A stretch of 29,710 nucleotides of DNA from SIG603 sp964370405 (GCA_964370405.1 CAYJJB010000017.1:1-29710); one strand, 5' to 3'. Positions 1 to 7,604 are shown, counted from the first letter of the stretch. Numbers and translations: made by a program. The notes: generated by a model from the sequence alone, not told the origin.

Positions 1-8
1 ACAAACAC

Positions 9-755
9 TCACCCCTCAAGCGGTAATTTTCTTAAGAATAAATATGAAATTGTGGTGAATACAACGCTTGTGCAAAGTAGAGTTATGATTTGTGGACTTG
101 CGTTAAATATTATCTGTACACTGTTATCTGGTGCAAGTGCGTAGCTAAATCCAAGTAAACCCGATACAAAGTCGAATACTTGGCTGCCGAATTCTGGTGG
201 GAAGTATGATAAAGTTATAGGTATTCCAAAGATAAACACGAACGCTATTAAGATTAAAATTGAAAATCCGATAAGCTTGCCAAGGCGTTTTATAAACACT
301 GCTAAGGCATATACTGCAGTCATGACGGCAAAGTTTTGTGCGAAATTCAAAACAACTGATAAGAAATTCACTCTGTCATCAAAGCCTAAGGTGATAGATA
401 AAATTTTATCTAAATTTAGTACCGAAAACAATAGAGGAAAAATAGAATTTATCGTGGTGCAAACAAGGGAGATTATGCCAAAAGTCATAAGGGCAGACAT
501 GAGGATTTTGTTTCGTGAAAACCCATTTTGCATAAACATCTTAAAATCTTCTGAGAAAGCCGTGGCGCCTACGACTCCCAAAAATATTATTGTGGAAAAA
601 TCGAGTGAGTAATTTATACCAAAATTACCTGATGACACGCTAAGGGCAAAAATAATTATAGAGAGTAGCGTCATTCCAGTGAAAATTGCGTAATAAATAC
701 CCATGGTTTTTAAAATTGTAAAGACTTGAAACTTTGTTGTCGATAAACTGCTCAT
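9..755 (-). CDS. ABC-2 type transporter permease
   Basis: This is a 248-residue membrane protein with about six hydrophobic segments, near residues 18-40, 50-65, 85-115, 130-155, 160-185 and 218-240. That is the size and layout of a single-domain ABC-2 permease. Its ATG overlaps the ATPase stop codon (ATGA), with an AAAGGA site about 9 nt upstream, so it is translationally coupled to the ATPase and is its probable membrane partner. The order GntR regulator, ATPase, permease is the YtrA-type arrangement often linked to cell-envelope stress or export of cell-wall-active compounds. The substrate cannot be read from the sequence. The gene is complete, ending nine bases from the window edge, and further operon genes may lie to the left. 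Confidence 0.85.
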   Translation of the reverse strand: MSSLSTTKFQVFTILKTMGIYYAIFTGMTLLSIIIFALSVSSGNFGINYSLDFSTIIFLGVVGATAFSEDFKMFMQNGFSRNKILMSALMTFGIISLVCTTINSIFPLLFSVLNLDKILSITLGFDDRVNFLSVVLNFAQNFAVMTAVYALAVFIKRLGKLIGFSILILIAFVFIFGIPITLSYFPPEFGSQVFDFVSGLLGFSYALAPDNSVQIIFNASPQIITLLCTSVVFTTISYLFLRKLPLEG

Positions 756-1612
756 AAATTTTTATTCCTTTCTGTAAGTTTTAAAAATAGTTTTTGTAAA
801 TTAAGCTGCGAAATTGTCATGTTGTCAGGTATAATGCTAGAAGCAACATCACCTAAAATGTAAGCAATTTTCATTCCAGCTATTTCTTCTACATCAAGAA
901 TATGTTTATCCTTAATATACTCATTAATTTCATCATCTTTGCCTGCAATGCTGTAACCCGATGATAAAACGCTTTCTATATTGTCATCAAGCAAAATTTT
1001 ACCCTCATCAATCAGTACAACATGCTCAATTAAATTTGCAATTTCCTCTATTAAGTGAGTTGCCAAAATTAGTGTGCACTCACTTTTTTCATATTTCTCT
1101 AAAAGAGATTTATAGAAAAGCTCCCTGTGGTTTACATCCAGTCCTACAACAGGTTCATCAAAAATTGTGTAAGCACAGTTAAGGCTTAAGGCAATAATGA
1201 GTTTTACTATATTTTTATAACCTGTAGAAAGTGCATTAAATTTTTTCTTTAAATTAACTTCAAATTTTTCTGATAATTCTAAAGCTCTTTCCATGTCAAA
1301 GTCAGGATAAAACTCTTTAGTCCACTTAAAAAGTGCAGTCACCTTTAAATTAGGGTAGTAGTTTGCCTCACTCATGCAAAATAGAAAATTTCTTGTTTTT
1401 TGATTATCGGTCGACGGAATATCATTTATAAAAACATCTCCATTGTCAGCAAAAATCCTGTTTGTTATAAGTTTTATTAAAGTCGATTTTCCCGCACCAT
1501 TTCGACCTAAAAGTCCATAAATTTTTCCAAATTCAAAATTTACATTTATACTATCTAAGGCGGTTATGTCCTTATAAGTCTTTGTTAAATTTCTGGCTTT
1601 AATTCCTGTCAT
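752..1612 (-). CDS. ABC transporter ATP-binding protein
   Basis: This is the nucleotide-binding subunit of an ABC-2 transporter. From the chosen ATG it has 286 residues: Walker A GRNGAGKS at 36-43, a degenerate signature LSTGYKN near 128, Walker B YTIFDEP near 148-154, and the switch His in ATH near 186. The C-terminal 80 residues or so are an extension with no recognised motif. The frame opens further upstream at a TTG (1630) and an ATG (1618). The ATG at 1612 has the better spacing (about 9 nt) from AAAGGG, but 1618 remains possible. The start lies inside the end of the GntR gene, and the stop overlaps the permease ATG, so the three genes form one tightly coupled operon. Substrate unknown. 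Confidence 0.9.
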   Translation of the reverse strand: MTGIKARNLTKTYKDITALDSINVNFEFGKIYGLLGRNGAGKSTLIKLITNRIFADNGDVFINDIPSTDNQKTRNFLFCMSEANYYPNLKVTALFKWTKEFYPDFDMERALELSEKFEVNLKKKFNALSTGYKNIVKLIIALSLNCAYTIFDEPVVGLDVNHRELFYKSLLEKYEKSECTLILATHLIEEIANLIEHVVLIDEGKILLDDNIESVLSSGYSIAGKDDEINEYIKDKHILDVEEIAGMKIAYILGDVASSIIPDNMTISQLNLQKLFLKLTERNKNL

Positions 1613-1976
1613 GCTCATACACCCTTTCAATTAATGTTTTAATGTCGTCTTTTGAAAGCCCTAACTTTTGCCCCTCTTTAATAAGAGGCGTAACAAAGTT
1701 TTCTCCAAATTTTTTCATTCTTTTATCTGCAATTTTTTTTGTTGCTCCCGATTTTACAAACATTCCAAGCCCTCTTTTCTTGTAGATAATATCTTCGCTC
1801 ACAAGTAAATTCATTCCCTTTAAAACTGTGTGTGGGTTAATATTTAATAGTGAAGAAATTTCTGTGGTAGAAGGAATTTGATTTTCTTCTTCAAAAATTT
1901 TTGTGAAAATACCATCTTCAATCTGTTCTGCAATCTGCATAAATATCGGAACTGCGCTATTCGGATTTAATTTCAA
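1599..1976 (-). CDS. GntR-family transcriptional regulator, YtrA-type
   Basis: This is a 125-residue DNA-binding protein with an N-terminal winged helix-turn-helix. The recognition part spans residues 33-60 (QIPSTTEISSLLNINPHTV) and the wing is near 65-75 (KKRGLGMFV). Only about 50 residues follow, too few for the large effector domains of FadR or HutC types, which is typical of the YtrA subfamily that controls adjacent ABC transporters. The start is a TTG with AGGAG 9 nt upstream; no ATG is available. It is the first gene of the operon and probably represses it through the inverted repeat at 2001-2018. The inducing signal is unknown. Confidence 0.9.
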   Translation of the reverse strand: MKLNPNSAVPIFMQIAEQIEDGIFTKIFEEENQIPSTTEISSLLNINPHTVLKGMNLLVSEDIIYKKRGLGMFVKSGATKKIADKRMKKFGENFVTPLIKEGQKLGLSKDDIKTLIERVYEHDRN

Positions 1977-2000
1977 TTTTATCAGCTCCTAGTTTAGTTT

Positions 2001-2018
2001 GTTAGTTAAGTAACTAAC
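2001..2018. promoter_or_regulatory. Candidate GntR (YtrA-type) operator
   Basis: This is a perfect 7-bp inverted repeat, GTTAGTT-AAGT-AACTAAC. It begins about 9 bp downstream of the -10 element of the GntR operon, so it covers the likely transcription start. Position, symmetry and the adjacent regulator gene suggest autoregulation. The assignment to this regulator is inference. Confidence 0.6.
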
Positions 2019-2027
2019 TACAATTGC

Positions 2028-2056
2028 ATAATAACATAAGAATTTTCTTTTGTCAA
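2028..2056 (-). promoter_or_regulatory. Sigma-A promoter of the GntR-ABC operon
   Basis: On the minus strand a consensus -35 TTGACA (2051-2056) is followed by a 17-bp spacer and -10 TATTAT (2028-2033). The leader to the TTG start of the regulator is about 45 nt. The -35 lies inside the 55-bp sequence that is duplicated around the assembly gap, but the -10 exists only in this copy, so this is the functional one. Confidence 0.75.
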
Positions 2057-2243
2057 TAGGGAATTTTTTTAGTTTATAGTTAAGAATTNNNNNNNNNNNN
2101 NNNNNNNNNNNNNNNNNNNNNNNNNNNNNNNNNNNNNNNNNNNNNNNNNNNNNNNNNNNNNNNNNNNNNNNNNNNNNNNNNNNNNNNNACATAAGAATTT
2201 TCTTTTGTCAATAGGGAATTTTTTTAGTTTATAGTTAAGAATT
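2034..2243. repeat. Exact 55-bp direct repeat flanking the gap
   Basis: Positions 2034-2088 and 2189-2243 are identical over 55 bp and directly border the run of Ns on each side. Fifty-five is a standard final k-mer length in short-read assembly. The repeat therefore looks like the end overlap of two contigs joined by a scaffolder without being merged. A real tandem duplication is the alternative. Confidence 0.85.
2089..2188. other. Assembly gap (100 N)
   Basis: Exactly 100 Ns, the usual placeholder for a gap of unknown length. Because the flanks overlap perfectly by 55 bp, the gap may have zero or negative true size. The 333-bp stretch 1977-2309 that contains it otherwise holds only the GntR promoter and operator and the msr terminator; no gene is visible. 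Confidence 0.95.
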
Positions 2244-2259
2244 GTTGTGAAATGCTTCC

Positions 2260-2293
2260 ATAAAAGCAAGAGGGCGACAAAACGTCGCCCTCT
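2260..2293 (-). terminator. Intrinsic terminator after msrAB
   Basis: A perfect 10-bp stem (AGAGGGCGAC / GTCGCCCTCT) with a 5-nt loop lies 17 nt after the methionine sulfoxide reductase stop. Read leftward it is followed by a short, imperfect T-rich stretch (TGCTTTTAT). The stem is GC-rich and stable; the weak U-tract lowers confidence slightly. Confidence 0.7.
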
Positions 2294-2309
2294 ACACATT
2301 TAAATTTGT

Positions 2310-3479
2310 TTAATCTTTTATCACATTTACAGTACTGTCATTTTCTAAAAGATGCATAAGATATCCATAGCCTTCCTCTGTCATAGAGTTATAATCCACA
2401 AACCTCAAAGCCGAACCATTCATGCAGTATCTTAAACCACCCTCTTCTGCAGGACCGTCGTTAAATACATGTCCTAGATGATTTTCACCTGAGCGACTTT
2501 TAATTTCAACTCCTGTAAAAATACTAAAATTACTGCCGTTTTCAATTAAAACCTCAGGGGATATAGGTTTTGTAAAACTTGGCCAGCCAGTACCAGAGTC
2601 GAATTTATCGGTCGATAAAAATAAGGGTTCACCAGTGACTATATCAACATAAATTCCTACCTCATAATTGTCGTTCAACTCATGTGAAAACGCAGGCTCT
2701 GTGGCATCTTTTCGTGTCACATTATATTCAAGCGGACTCAAAGTTTCTTTTATTATTTCATCGCTTGGTGCAGGATAATCTTCTTCATCTACAAGCTCGT
2801 CACTCTTATCATTTGATGCGTTTAAATTTATGTGGCAGTAGCCATTAGGGTTTTTCTCTAAATAATCTTGATGATATTCTTCAGCATAGTAAAAGTTGTT
2901 AAGGGTAGTAACTTCTACAACAATTTCATCATCATACTGAGTGCGTAAATTTTCTATTACAGCATCAATTTCTGTTTTTGCTTCATCATTTTCATAATAA
3001 ATTCCAGAGCGATACTGCGTTCCGATGTCATTTCCTTGCTTGTTTAAAGAAGTTGGGTCTACCACTTTAAAGAATTTATTTAAAAGCTCTGTAATAGAAA
3101 CTTGCTTTGGATCATAAACAACCCGAACCGTTTCGGCATGTCCTGTATTGTCATAAACAACATTTTCATATGTCGGGTTTTCTGTTTTACCGTTTGCATA
3201 TCCAGATGCTACATCATATACACCTGCAATCCGTGACATATAAGCTTCAACGCCCCAAAAACAGCCTCCTGCAAGATAGATAGATTTTAGATTTTTTTCT
3301 TTAATAAGTTCTTCTACATTTACTTCTTCTTTATATACTGTCGCTTCTTCTTTCACTTTGCTGTAACCTCCTCTGTCTGCGCCTGAATTTGCCGAAACGG
3401 CAAGTGCGCCTGCGCTAAATACAATTAGCAAAATAATAATTATTACATTTCTTTTTGTATGAAATTTTGGCTTGTTCAA
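2310..3479 (-). CDS. msrAB: Bifunctional peptide methionine sulfoxide reductase MsrA-MsrB, membrane-anchored
   Basis: This enzyme reduces both S- and R-epimers of methionine sulfoxide in oxidised proteins. It has 389 residues from a TTG start preceded by GGAGG at 8 nt; no nearby ATG exists. Residues 11-29 form one hydrophobic segment, a signal anchor or signal peptide, so the catalytic part probably acts outside the membrane. The MsrA domain (about 65-220) has the catalytic Cys in GCFWG near 73 and a likely resolving Cys in NGYC near 215. The MsrB domain (about 250-375) has GWPSF near 298, HLGHVFNDGP near 334 and the catalytic Cys in RYCMN near 352. The zinc-binding CxxC pairs of many MsrB proteins are absent, and the residue before GWPSF is Thr, where a resolving Cys often sits. 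Fused MsrAB is common in Bacillota. The gene is monocistronic, with its own promoter and terminator. Confidence 0.95.
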   Translation of the reverse strand: MNKPKFHTKRNVIIIILLIVFSAGALAVSANSGADRGGYSKVKEEATVYKEEVNVEELIKEKNLKSIYLAGGCFWGVEAYMSRIAGVYDVASGYANGKTENPTYENVVYDNTGHAETVRVVYDPKQVSITELLNKFFKVVDPTSLNKQGNDIGTQYRSGIYYENDEAKTEIDAVIENLRTQYDDEIVVEVTTLNNFYYAEEYHQDYLEKNPNGYCHINLNASNDKSDELVDEEDYPAPSDEIIKETLSPLEYNVTRKDATEPAFSHELNDNYEVGIYVDIVTGEPLFLSTDKFDSGTGWPSFTKPISPEVLIENGSNFSIFTGVEIKSRSGENHLGHVFNDGPAEEGGLRYCMNGSALRFVDYNSMTEEGYGYLMHLLENDSTVNVIKD

Positions 3480-3517
3480 AACTGTCACCTCCAAATATTG
3501 TGGCTTTTTCTATCTAT

Positions 3518-3546
3518 ACTATACGCTTCTAAGCTCTTAAAATCAA
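3518..3546 (-). promoter_or_regulatory. Sigma-A promoter of msrAB
   Basis: On the minus strand, -35 TTGATT (3541-3546) is separated by 17 bp from -10 TATAGT (3518-3523). It sits about 40 nt upstream of the TTG start, with no other promoter-like pair nearer. Confidence 0.65.
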
Positions 3547-3670
3547 TAGTGGTTATTAGTTTTATTTTTAATTTTCTATGAATAATTAGTAAAGAAAACA
3601 TGTAATTTTTAAATATAATTTTTTTGCAGAATAAATTTATTACAAAATGTAATAGCTATAGAAAATAATG

Positions 3671-3707
3671 AAAAATCCACCTTAAAACTTAAAAGAATTA
3701 AAGTGGA
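3671..3707 (-). terminator. Intrinsic terminator of spoIIID
   Basis: Reading leftward, TCCACTTTAA pairs with TTAAGGTGGA (10 bp, one T-G wobble) around a 12-nt loop. It is followed directly by TTTTT and more T-rich sequence. It begins 11 nt after the spoIIID stop. Confidence 0.75.
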
Positions 3708-3717
3708 AATTATTCAG

Positions 3718-3975
3718 TTATATTTTTTTAACACCCTCATACTTTAATTTTGTTGCCATGCCACCACGTATGTGGCGCAAGGCCTTATTTGTATCCAAAA
3801 CGCTTTTAACATCCTTATAAAGACCATAGTTAAGCATTTTCAAACGGTAACTTACGTCTTTATGCACCGTGCTTTTGCTAACGCCAAACTGTGTAGCTGT
3901 CTTTCTTACCGTTGCATTATTTTCTACTATGTAGCGACCAAGTACAGTGGCGCGCTCGTCTACAAAATTATACAT
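3718..3975 (-). CDS. spoIIID: Stage III sporulation protein D, transcriptional regulator
   Basis: SpoIIID is a small DNA-binding protein that switches gene expression in the mother cell during endospore formation, acting on sigma-E-dependent genes. The 85-residue product has the expected length and the characteristic sequence: a helix-turn-helix near residues 22-42 (TVRKTATQFGVSKSTVHKDV) and a basic C-terminal tail with RHIRGGMATKLKY. The ATG is preceded by AAGGGTG at about 7 nt. It stands alone, with its own terminator, and diverges from the glycosyl transferase operon. Known SpoIIID genes are expressed under sigma-E. A CATACATA motif upstream (about 4009-4016, minus strand) resembles a sigma-E -10, but I see no convincing -35 with it. 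The start codon lies in a long inverted repeat, described separately. Confidence 0.95.
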   Translation of the reverse strand: MYNFVDERATVLGRYIVENNATVRKTATQFGVSKSTVHKDVSYRLKMLNYGLYKDVKSVLDTNKALRHIRGGMATKLKYEGVKKI

Positions 3976-4013
3976 ATTAACACACCCTTATTTTCTTATG
4001 TGTTAATATGTAT
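3970..4013 (-). promoter_or_regulatory. 15-bp perfect inverted repeat enclosing the spoIIID start codon
   Basis: Positions 3970-3984 and 3999-4013 are perfectly complementary (arm ATACATATTAACACA) around a 14-nt loop. In an mRNA starting upstream, the loop would hold the AAGGG ribosome binding site and the 3' arm the ATG, so the start codon would be sequestered. As DNA it could instead be a dimeric protein-binding site overlapping the promoter. Which applies depends on the unknown transcription start. Confidence 0.6.
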
Positions 4014-4072
4014 GCAGGAAAACTTGTTTTAAGTAGTGATTTAGTCAGTATTATTTGAACATTACTTCACGG

Positions 4073-4101
4073 TTGACATATAGTTTTAAATCAATTACAA
4101 T
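4073..4101 (+). promoter_or_regulatory. Sigma-A promoter of the glycan-initiation operon
   Basis: A consensus -35 TTGACA (4073-4078), 17-bp spacer and -10 TACAAT (4096-4101). The leader to the first ATG is about 43 nt and ends with a GGAGGG site. Confidence 0.75.
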
Positions 4102-4150
4102 TACTTTCATGAAATAAATAAATTAGCCTTTGATTTTGGAGGGATAATAA

Positions 4151-4747
4151 ATGTATAAAAAATTCTTTAAAAGATTTATAGATGTGGTTTTGTCCGCCAT
4201 AGCAATCATCCTTTTGGCGCTACCCATGATAATAGTTGCGGTTATGATAAAGATTGACTCTAAAGGGCCGGTTTTGTTTAAGCAAAAAAGAGTTGGCCTT
4301 CATAAAAAAACGTTTACAATACTAAAATTTCGTTCAATGTCTGCGCAGGCACCAAAAGATTTGCCTACGCATATGCTAGGCGAAAACACTTCTTATATAA
4401 CAAAGGTTGGAGCGTTTATAAGAAAAACCTCACTTGACGAACTTCCTCAGCTTTTCAATATTTTCATATCACAAATGAGCATAATAGGGCCAAGACCTGC
4501 GCTTTGGAATCAGGAGGACTTAATTTCAGAGCGTGACAAATACGGCGCTAATGACATAAAACCAGGGCTTACAGGTTGGGCGCAAATTAATGGAAGGGAC
4601 GAGCTTCCAATTGATGTTAAAGCGAAACTTGATGGTGAATATGTGAAAAAACTTAGTTTTAAATTTGACGTCAAATGTTTTTTTGGAACAATAAAAAGTG
4701 TGCTAAAAAGCGACGGAGTGAAAGAGGGAGGCACGGGAGATAAATGA
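4151..4747 (+). CDS. Sugar transferase (membrane phosphoglycosyl transferase)
   Basis: This enzyme transfers a sugar-1-phosphate from a nucleotide sugar to undecaprenyl phosphate, the first step in building a lipid-linked glycan. At 198 residues it is the short, monotopic form: one hydrophobic re-entrant segment near 11-33, then the conserved series FKQKRVG (43), KFRSM (59), TSLDELPQL with the catalytic Asp-Glu pair (near 93-101), GPRPAL (near 114) and PGLTGWAQINGRDEL (near 138). It belongs to the bacterial sugar transferase family (WcaJ/PglC-like). ATG with GGAGGG at 7 nt. Its stop overlaps the ATG of the next gene, so the products probably act together. The sugar is not deducible; UDP-linked sugars such as diNAcBac, GalNAc or Gal are usual in the family. 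Confidence 0.93.
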   Translation: MYKKFFKRFIDVVLSAIAIILLALPMIIVAVMIKIDSKGPVLFKQKRVGLHKKTFTILKFRSMSAQAPKDLPTHMLGENTSYITKVGAFIRKTSLDELPQLFNIFISQMSIIGPRPALWNQEDLISERDKYGANDIKPGLTGWAQINGRDELPIDVKAKLDGEYVKKLSFKFDVKCFFGTIKSVLKSDGVKEGGTGDK

Positions 4748-5616
4748 AAAAAATCCTCATAAGCGGTGCCGATAGCTATATAGGAACAAGTTTTGAAAAG
4801 TACATTAAAAAATTTGAAGGTTATGAAACTTACACACTTGATATGATATCAGACAAGTGGCGCGAGGAAAATTTTTCTGATTACGACGTAATTTTTCATG
4901 TGGCTGGCCTTGTGCATTTTGATACTAAAAAAATAAGCGAAGAGCGTAAAAAACAGTATTTTAAAGTAAATACAAACCTTGTTTTTGAACTTTCTAAAAA
5001 AGCGAAAAATGAGGGTGTTGGGCAGTTTGTTTTTTTAAGCAGCATGAGCGTTTTTGGCGACAATGTAAGGCTTGGAAAAAGTAAGATAATAGATGAAAAC
5101 ACAAAGCCTATGCCTACAAATGTGTATGGAGAAAGCAAACTTTTGGCAGAGGAGAAAATACTGCCACTTAGTGGTGATGATTTTAAAGTGGTGGTGCTTC
5201 GTCCGCCCATGGTTTATGGAAAAAACTGTAAAGGCAATTACATCACTTTATCAAAATATGCAAAAAAGTTGCCCTTTTTTCCAAAAATAAATAATAAACG
5301 CTCCATGATTTATATAGAAAATCTGTGTGAATTTGTAAAACTAATGATAGAAAACTATGAACATGGGGTTTTTATGCCACAAAATAATGAATTTGTAAAT
5401 ACATCAAAAATGGTGGAGCTTATTGCAAAAGAAAATAATCATAAAATAAAGCTTACAAAAATATTTAACCCATTTTTAAGACTGTTCTCGCCTTTTGTCG
5501 GTGTTATAAACAAGGTTTTCGGCGATTTGTGTTACGACATGAAATTTAGTGAGTACAAAGAGGACTACTGTGTGTGCGATTTTAAAACATCAATAAGTAA
5601 AAGTGAAGAAAAATAA
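4744..5616 (+). CDS. NAD(P)-dependent epimerase/dehydratase (extended SDR)
   Basis: This is a 290-residue nucleotide-sugar-modifying enzyme of the extended short-chain dehydrogenase family. The N-terminal Rossmann loop is ISGADSYIG (6-14), a loosened version of GxxGxxG. Catalytic candidates are the Ser pair in LSSMSVFG (99-100) and the Tyr-Lys pair in YGESK (128, 132). LRPPMVYG follows near residue 155. The family includes UDP-glucose/GlcNAc 4-epimerases and 4-keto reductases; the exact reaction is unknown. It overlaps the transferase gene by ATGA and precedes the GT2 gene by 19 nt. It may therefore provide the donor sugar used by the neighbouring transferase. Confidence 0.88.
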   Translation: MKKILISGADSYIGTSFEKYIKKFEGYETYTLDMISDKWREENFSDYDVIFHVAGLVHFDTKKISEERKKQYFKVNTNLVFELSKKAKNEGVGQFVFLSSMSVFGDNVRLGKSKIIDENTKPMPTNVYGESKLLAEEKILPLSGDDFKVVVLRPPMVYGKNCKGNYITLSKYAKKLPFFPKINNKRSMIYIENLCEFVKLMIENYEHGVFMPQNNEFVNTSKMVELIAKENNHKIKLTKIFNPFLRLFSPFVGVINKVFGDLCYDMKFSEYKEDYCVCDFKTSISKSEEK

Positions 5617-5635
5617 AATTACAGGAGAATTTTTC

Positions 5636-6400
5636 ATGCAAAATGAAGCCTTGGTGTCTATAGTTATGCCAGTTTACAATACGGGAAAATATGTGAGAGA
5701 ATCTATAAATAGTGTGCTTTCTCAGAGCTATCAAAACTGGGAGCTTATAATAGTGGACGACTGTTCGCCTGATAATGCAAAAGATGAAATTTTGTCTTTT
5801 AATGATTCAAGAATAAAATATATAAGACATGAAAAAAATAAGGGCGCACTTGAAACAAGAAACACGGCAATAAGGGAGGCAAATGGCAAATATATCGCAT
5901 TTTTAGACAGTGATGATTTGTGGAATGAGAAAAAACTGGAAAAGCAAATTTCTTTTATGCAAAAAAATAACTATGCATTTACCTGCACAAATTATAGCTA
6001 TATCGATGAAAAATCAAACAGCCTCAATACGCTTATAAGCGCACCGAAAAAAATGCCAAGATGGAAATTTATGCTGTGGTGCTGGTGTGGTTGTCTTACT
6101 GTTATTTTTGATGTGGAAAAAGTGGGGAAAACATATTTAGAAAATTATAAAATGCGTGACGATTGGGCGCTGTGGATAAAAATTAGTAAAAAAGAAGCCT
6201 GCCATCTTTTAAATGAAAACCTAGCAAGCTACAGAATAAGAGAGGGTTCGCAGTCAAAAAGCGGTATAGTAAATCTTTTAAAAGAACATTATAGAATTTT
6301 CAGATTTTCCGAAAAAAAATGTGCTGTGACAAGCTTTTTAATAGCAATATGTACACCACTTGCCTTTATTTATAAGAGGATAAGGTATAGGATTAAGTAA
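5636..6400 (+). CDS. Family 2 glycosyltransferase
   Basis: This is a 254-residue cytoplasmic GT-A glycosyltransferase, probably adding the second sugar to the lipid-linked glycan started by the first gene. It begins VSIVMPVYNTGKYV (7-20), has the nucleotide-binding Asp pair in IIVDDCSPD (41-42) and the DxD metal site in FLDSDDLW (91-94). A Trp-rich stretch (WKFMLWCWCG, near 147) and MRDDWALW (near 178) are in the acceptor half, and the C-terminus has a short hydrophobic, then basic segment that may touch the membrane. The ATG at 5636 with AGGAG at 8 nt is preferred over the upstream in-frame start at 5603, which overlaps the previous gene. The operon ends here at a strong terminator. Donor and acceptor unknown. 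Confidence 0.9.
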   Translation: MQNEALVSIVMPVYNTGKYVRESINSVLSQSYQNWELIIVDDCSPDNAKDEILSFNDSRIKYIRHEKNKGALETRNTAIREANGKYIAFLDSDDLWNEKKLEKQISFMQKNNYAFTCTNYSYIDEKSNSLNTLISAPKKMPRWKFMLWCWCGCLTVIFDVEKVGKTYLENYKMRDDWALWIKISKKEACHLLNENLASYRIREGSQSKSGIVNLLKEHYRIFRFSEKKCAVTSFLIAICTPLAFIYKRIRYRIK

Positions 6401-6420
6401 TAATTAATAGTTTAAATGCT

Positions 6421-6448
6421 AAAAAGGGAGCCTTGGCTCCTTTTTTTT
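6421..6448 (+). terminator. Intrinsic terminator of the glycan-initiation operon
   Basis: GGGAGCC pairs with GGCTCC in a compact stem (the inner pairs must open to make the loop), flanked by A5 on the left and T8 on the right. It starts 20 nt after the GT2 stop. Confidence 0.88.
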
Positions 6449-6478
6449 AGTTGTAAATAAATATTTTTTACAATATTA

Positions 6479-6506
6479 TTGAAAAAAATTAGATATATGT
6501 TATAAT
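6479..6506 (+). promoter_or_regulatory. Sigma-A promoter, extended -10, of the lipoprotein-ABC operon
   Basis: -35 TTGAAA (6479-6484), 16-bp spacer, perfect -10 TATAAT (6501-6506) preceded by TG at 6498-6499. The leader is about 24 nt and ends with AAAGGGTGGG before the ATG. Confidence 0.8.
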
Positions 6507-6536
6507 TTAATCAAAAAAATAAAGGGTGGGATTTAT

Positions 6537-7598
6537 ATGAAAAAAATAGTGATTTTATTCATTGCAGTGGCATTAATGCTTTCCGCCTGTGGGGAGAGTA
6601 TTAATGGGGAGCAGGGTAATTTGAGCGCAGAAGTTAATTCTTCTACTCAAAATTCTTCAGACGATATAAACGAGGTAGTCAAAATTTTTGACAGCGGACT
6701 TGTTATAAATGCAAATGTTTACCCTAAAGACATAGATATTAGCAAAGCCCATGTATATAAAGGTGAGGTAAAACGCTTGGACTTTGACTTGTTTTATGAA
6801 AATTTATTACAAAAGAAAACTGTGTTAGAGGAAACGGAGCAAGAGTCGTCAGAATCATTTTTTGGAGATTTATATAAATTTATAAGGTATGACGACACGG
6901 CTTTTTTTAGCTTTATGGAGCACTCGGCAAACTACACAGCTTTAGCTACTCTCGATTTACATTTAGGCATAGAAAAATTAAATTTACCAATTGGAAATGA
7001 GCGATTTAATTATATAGGTAAAGATTTAAGTTTTAAAACTGTGGAAGACACAAACATGCAGGCAAGGGAAATGTTTGAAAAGCTAGGCGTGGAAATACTT
7101 GATGTCTATGACTGCTACAGCTTAAATAAAAACGAAATTCCAATTGCAAGCGAGGACGGATATATTTTAGAGTATTATGTGGGGAAAGACGGGATACCTG
7201 TGACAAAAAATCTTTACGGTTCATACGCAAATGGAATAGTAACAGTACCGTCTTATGTGTCTGCTCAGTATACTAAAGACGGTTTAATGGGAATAAGCGT
7301 AAGTAATGTATATGTTTTTTCAGATAAATTAGGGGATGAAAGCGCAATACCTCTCGAGGAAGCTATCGAAAAATTAGAGCAAAAGTACAGCAATATAATT
7401 TTAGAGGAGGAGCAAACCGTTACAAGAATAGATTTTTCGTACTACCCTGTCTTTACAGAAGAATTTAATGTATACGAAATGACACCTGCGTGGAGTTTTT
7501 ATATAGAAGCGCCTACAGAATACGAATATCCAGAGCAGAAATTAGTGCTAATAAATGCCATAGACGGCAGTGAAATGTTTGCAGAGTTAGGCGGGTGA
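6537..7598 (+). CDS. Putative lipoprotein of an ABC transporter operon, function unknown
   Basis: This 353-residue protein starts with a lipoprotein signal peptide: KK, a hydrophobic stretch, and lipobox LSAC with the lipidated Cys at 18. A short Ser/Asn-rich linker (about 20-45) follows, then a soluble domain outside the membrane. The C-terminal part reads MTPAWSFYIEAPT and ends LVLINAIDGSEMF. That pattern of a Trp-containing strand followed by an 'Asp-Gly' turn recalls PepSY or YycH/YycI-like domains, but the likeness is by eye only. It is the first gene of an operon with two permease-like proteins and an ABC ATPase, so it may be a binding, sensing or accessory subunit. I do not recognise the family. 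Confidence 0.75.
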   Translation: MKKIVILFIAVALMLSACGESINGEQGNLSAEVNSSTQNSSDDINEVVKIFDSGLVINANVYPKDIDISKAHVYKGEVKRLDFDLFYENLLQKKTVLEETEQESSESFFGDLYKFIRYDDTAFFSFMEHSANYTALATLDLHLGIEKLNLPIGNERFNYIGKDLSFKTVEDTNMQAREMFEKLGVEILDVYDCYSLNKNEIPIASEDGYILEYYVGKDGIPVTKNLYGSYANGIVTVPSYVSAQYTKDGLMGISVSNVYVFSDKLGDESAIPLEEAIEKLEQKYSNIILEEEQTVTRIDFSYYPVFTEEFNVYEMTPAWSFYIEAPTEYEYPEQKLVLINAIDGSEMFAELGG

Positions 7599-7604
7599 GA
7601 TATC

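Noticed and set aside
277..612. 111-codon open frame on the plus strand opposite the first ABC permease
   Set aside because: It lies antisense to a clear membrane protein gene, has no ribosome binding site and no recognisable domain.
1989..2299. Two short leftward open frames running through the 100-N gap
   Set aside because: They consist mostly of undetermined residues and of the duplicated 55-bp flank; the rest is promoter and terminator DNA.
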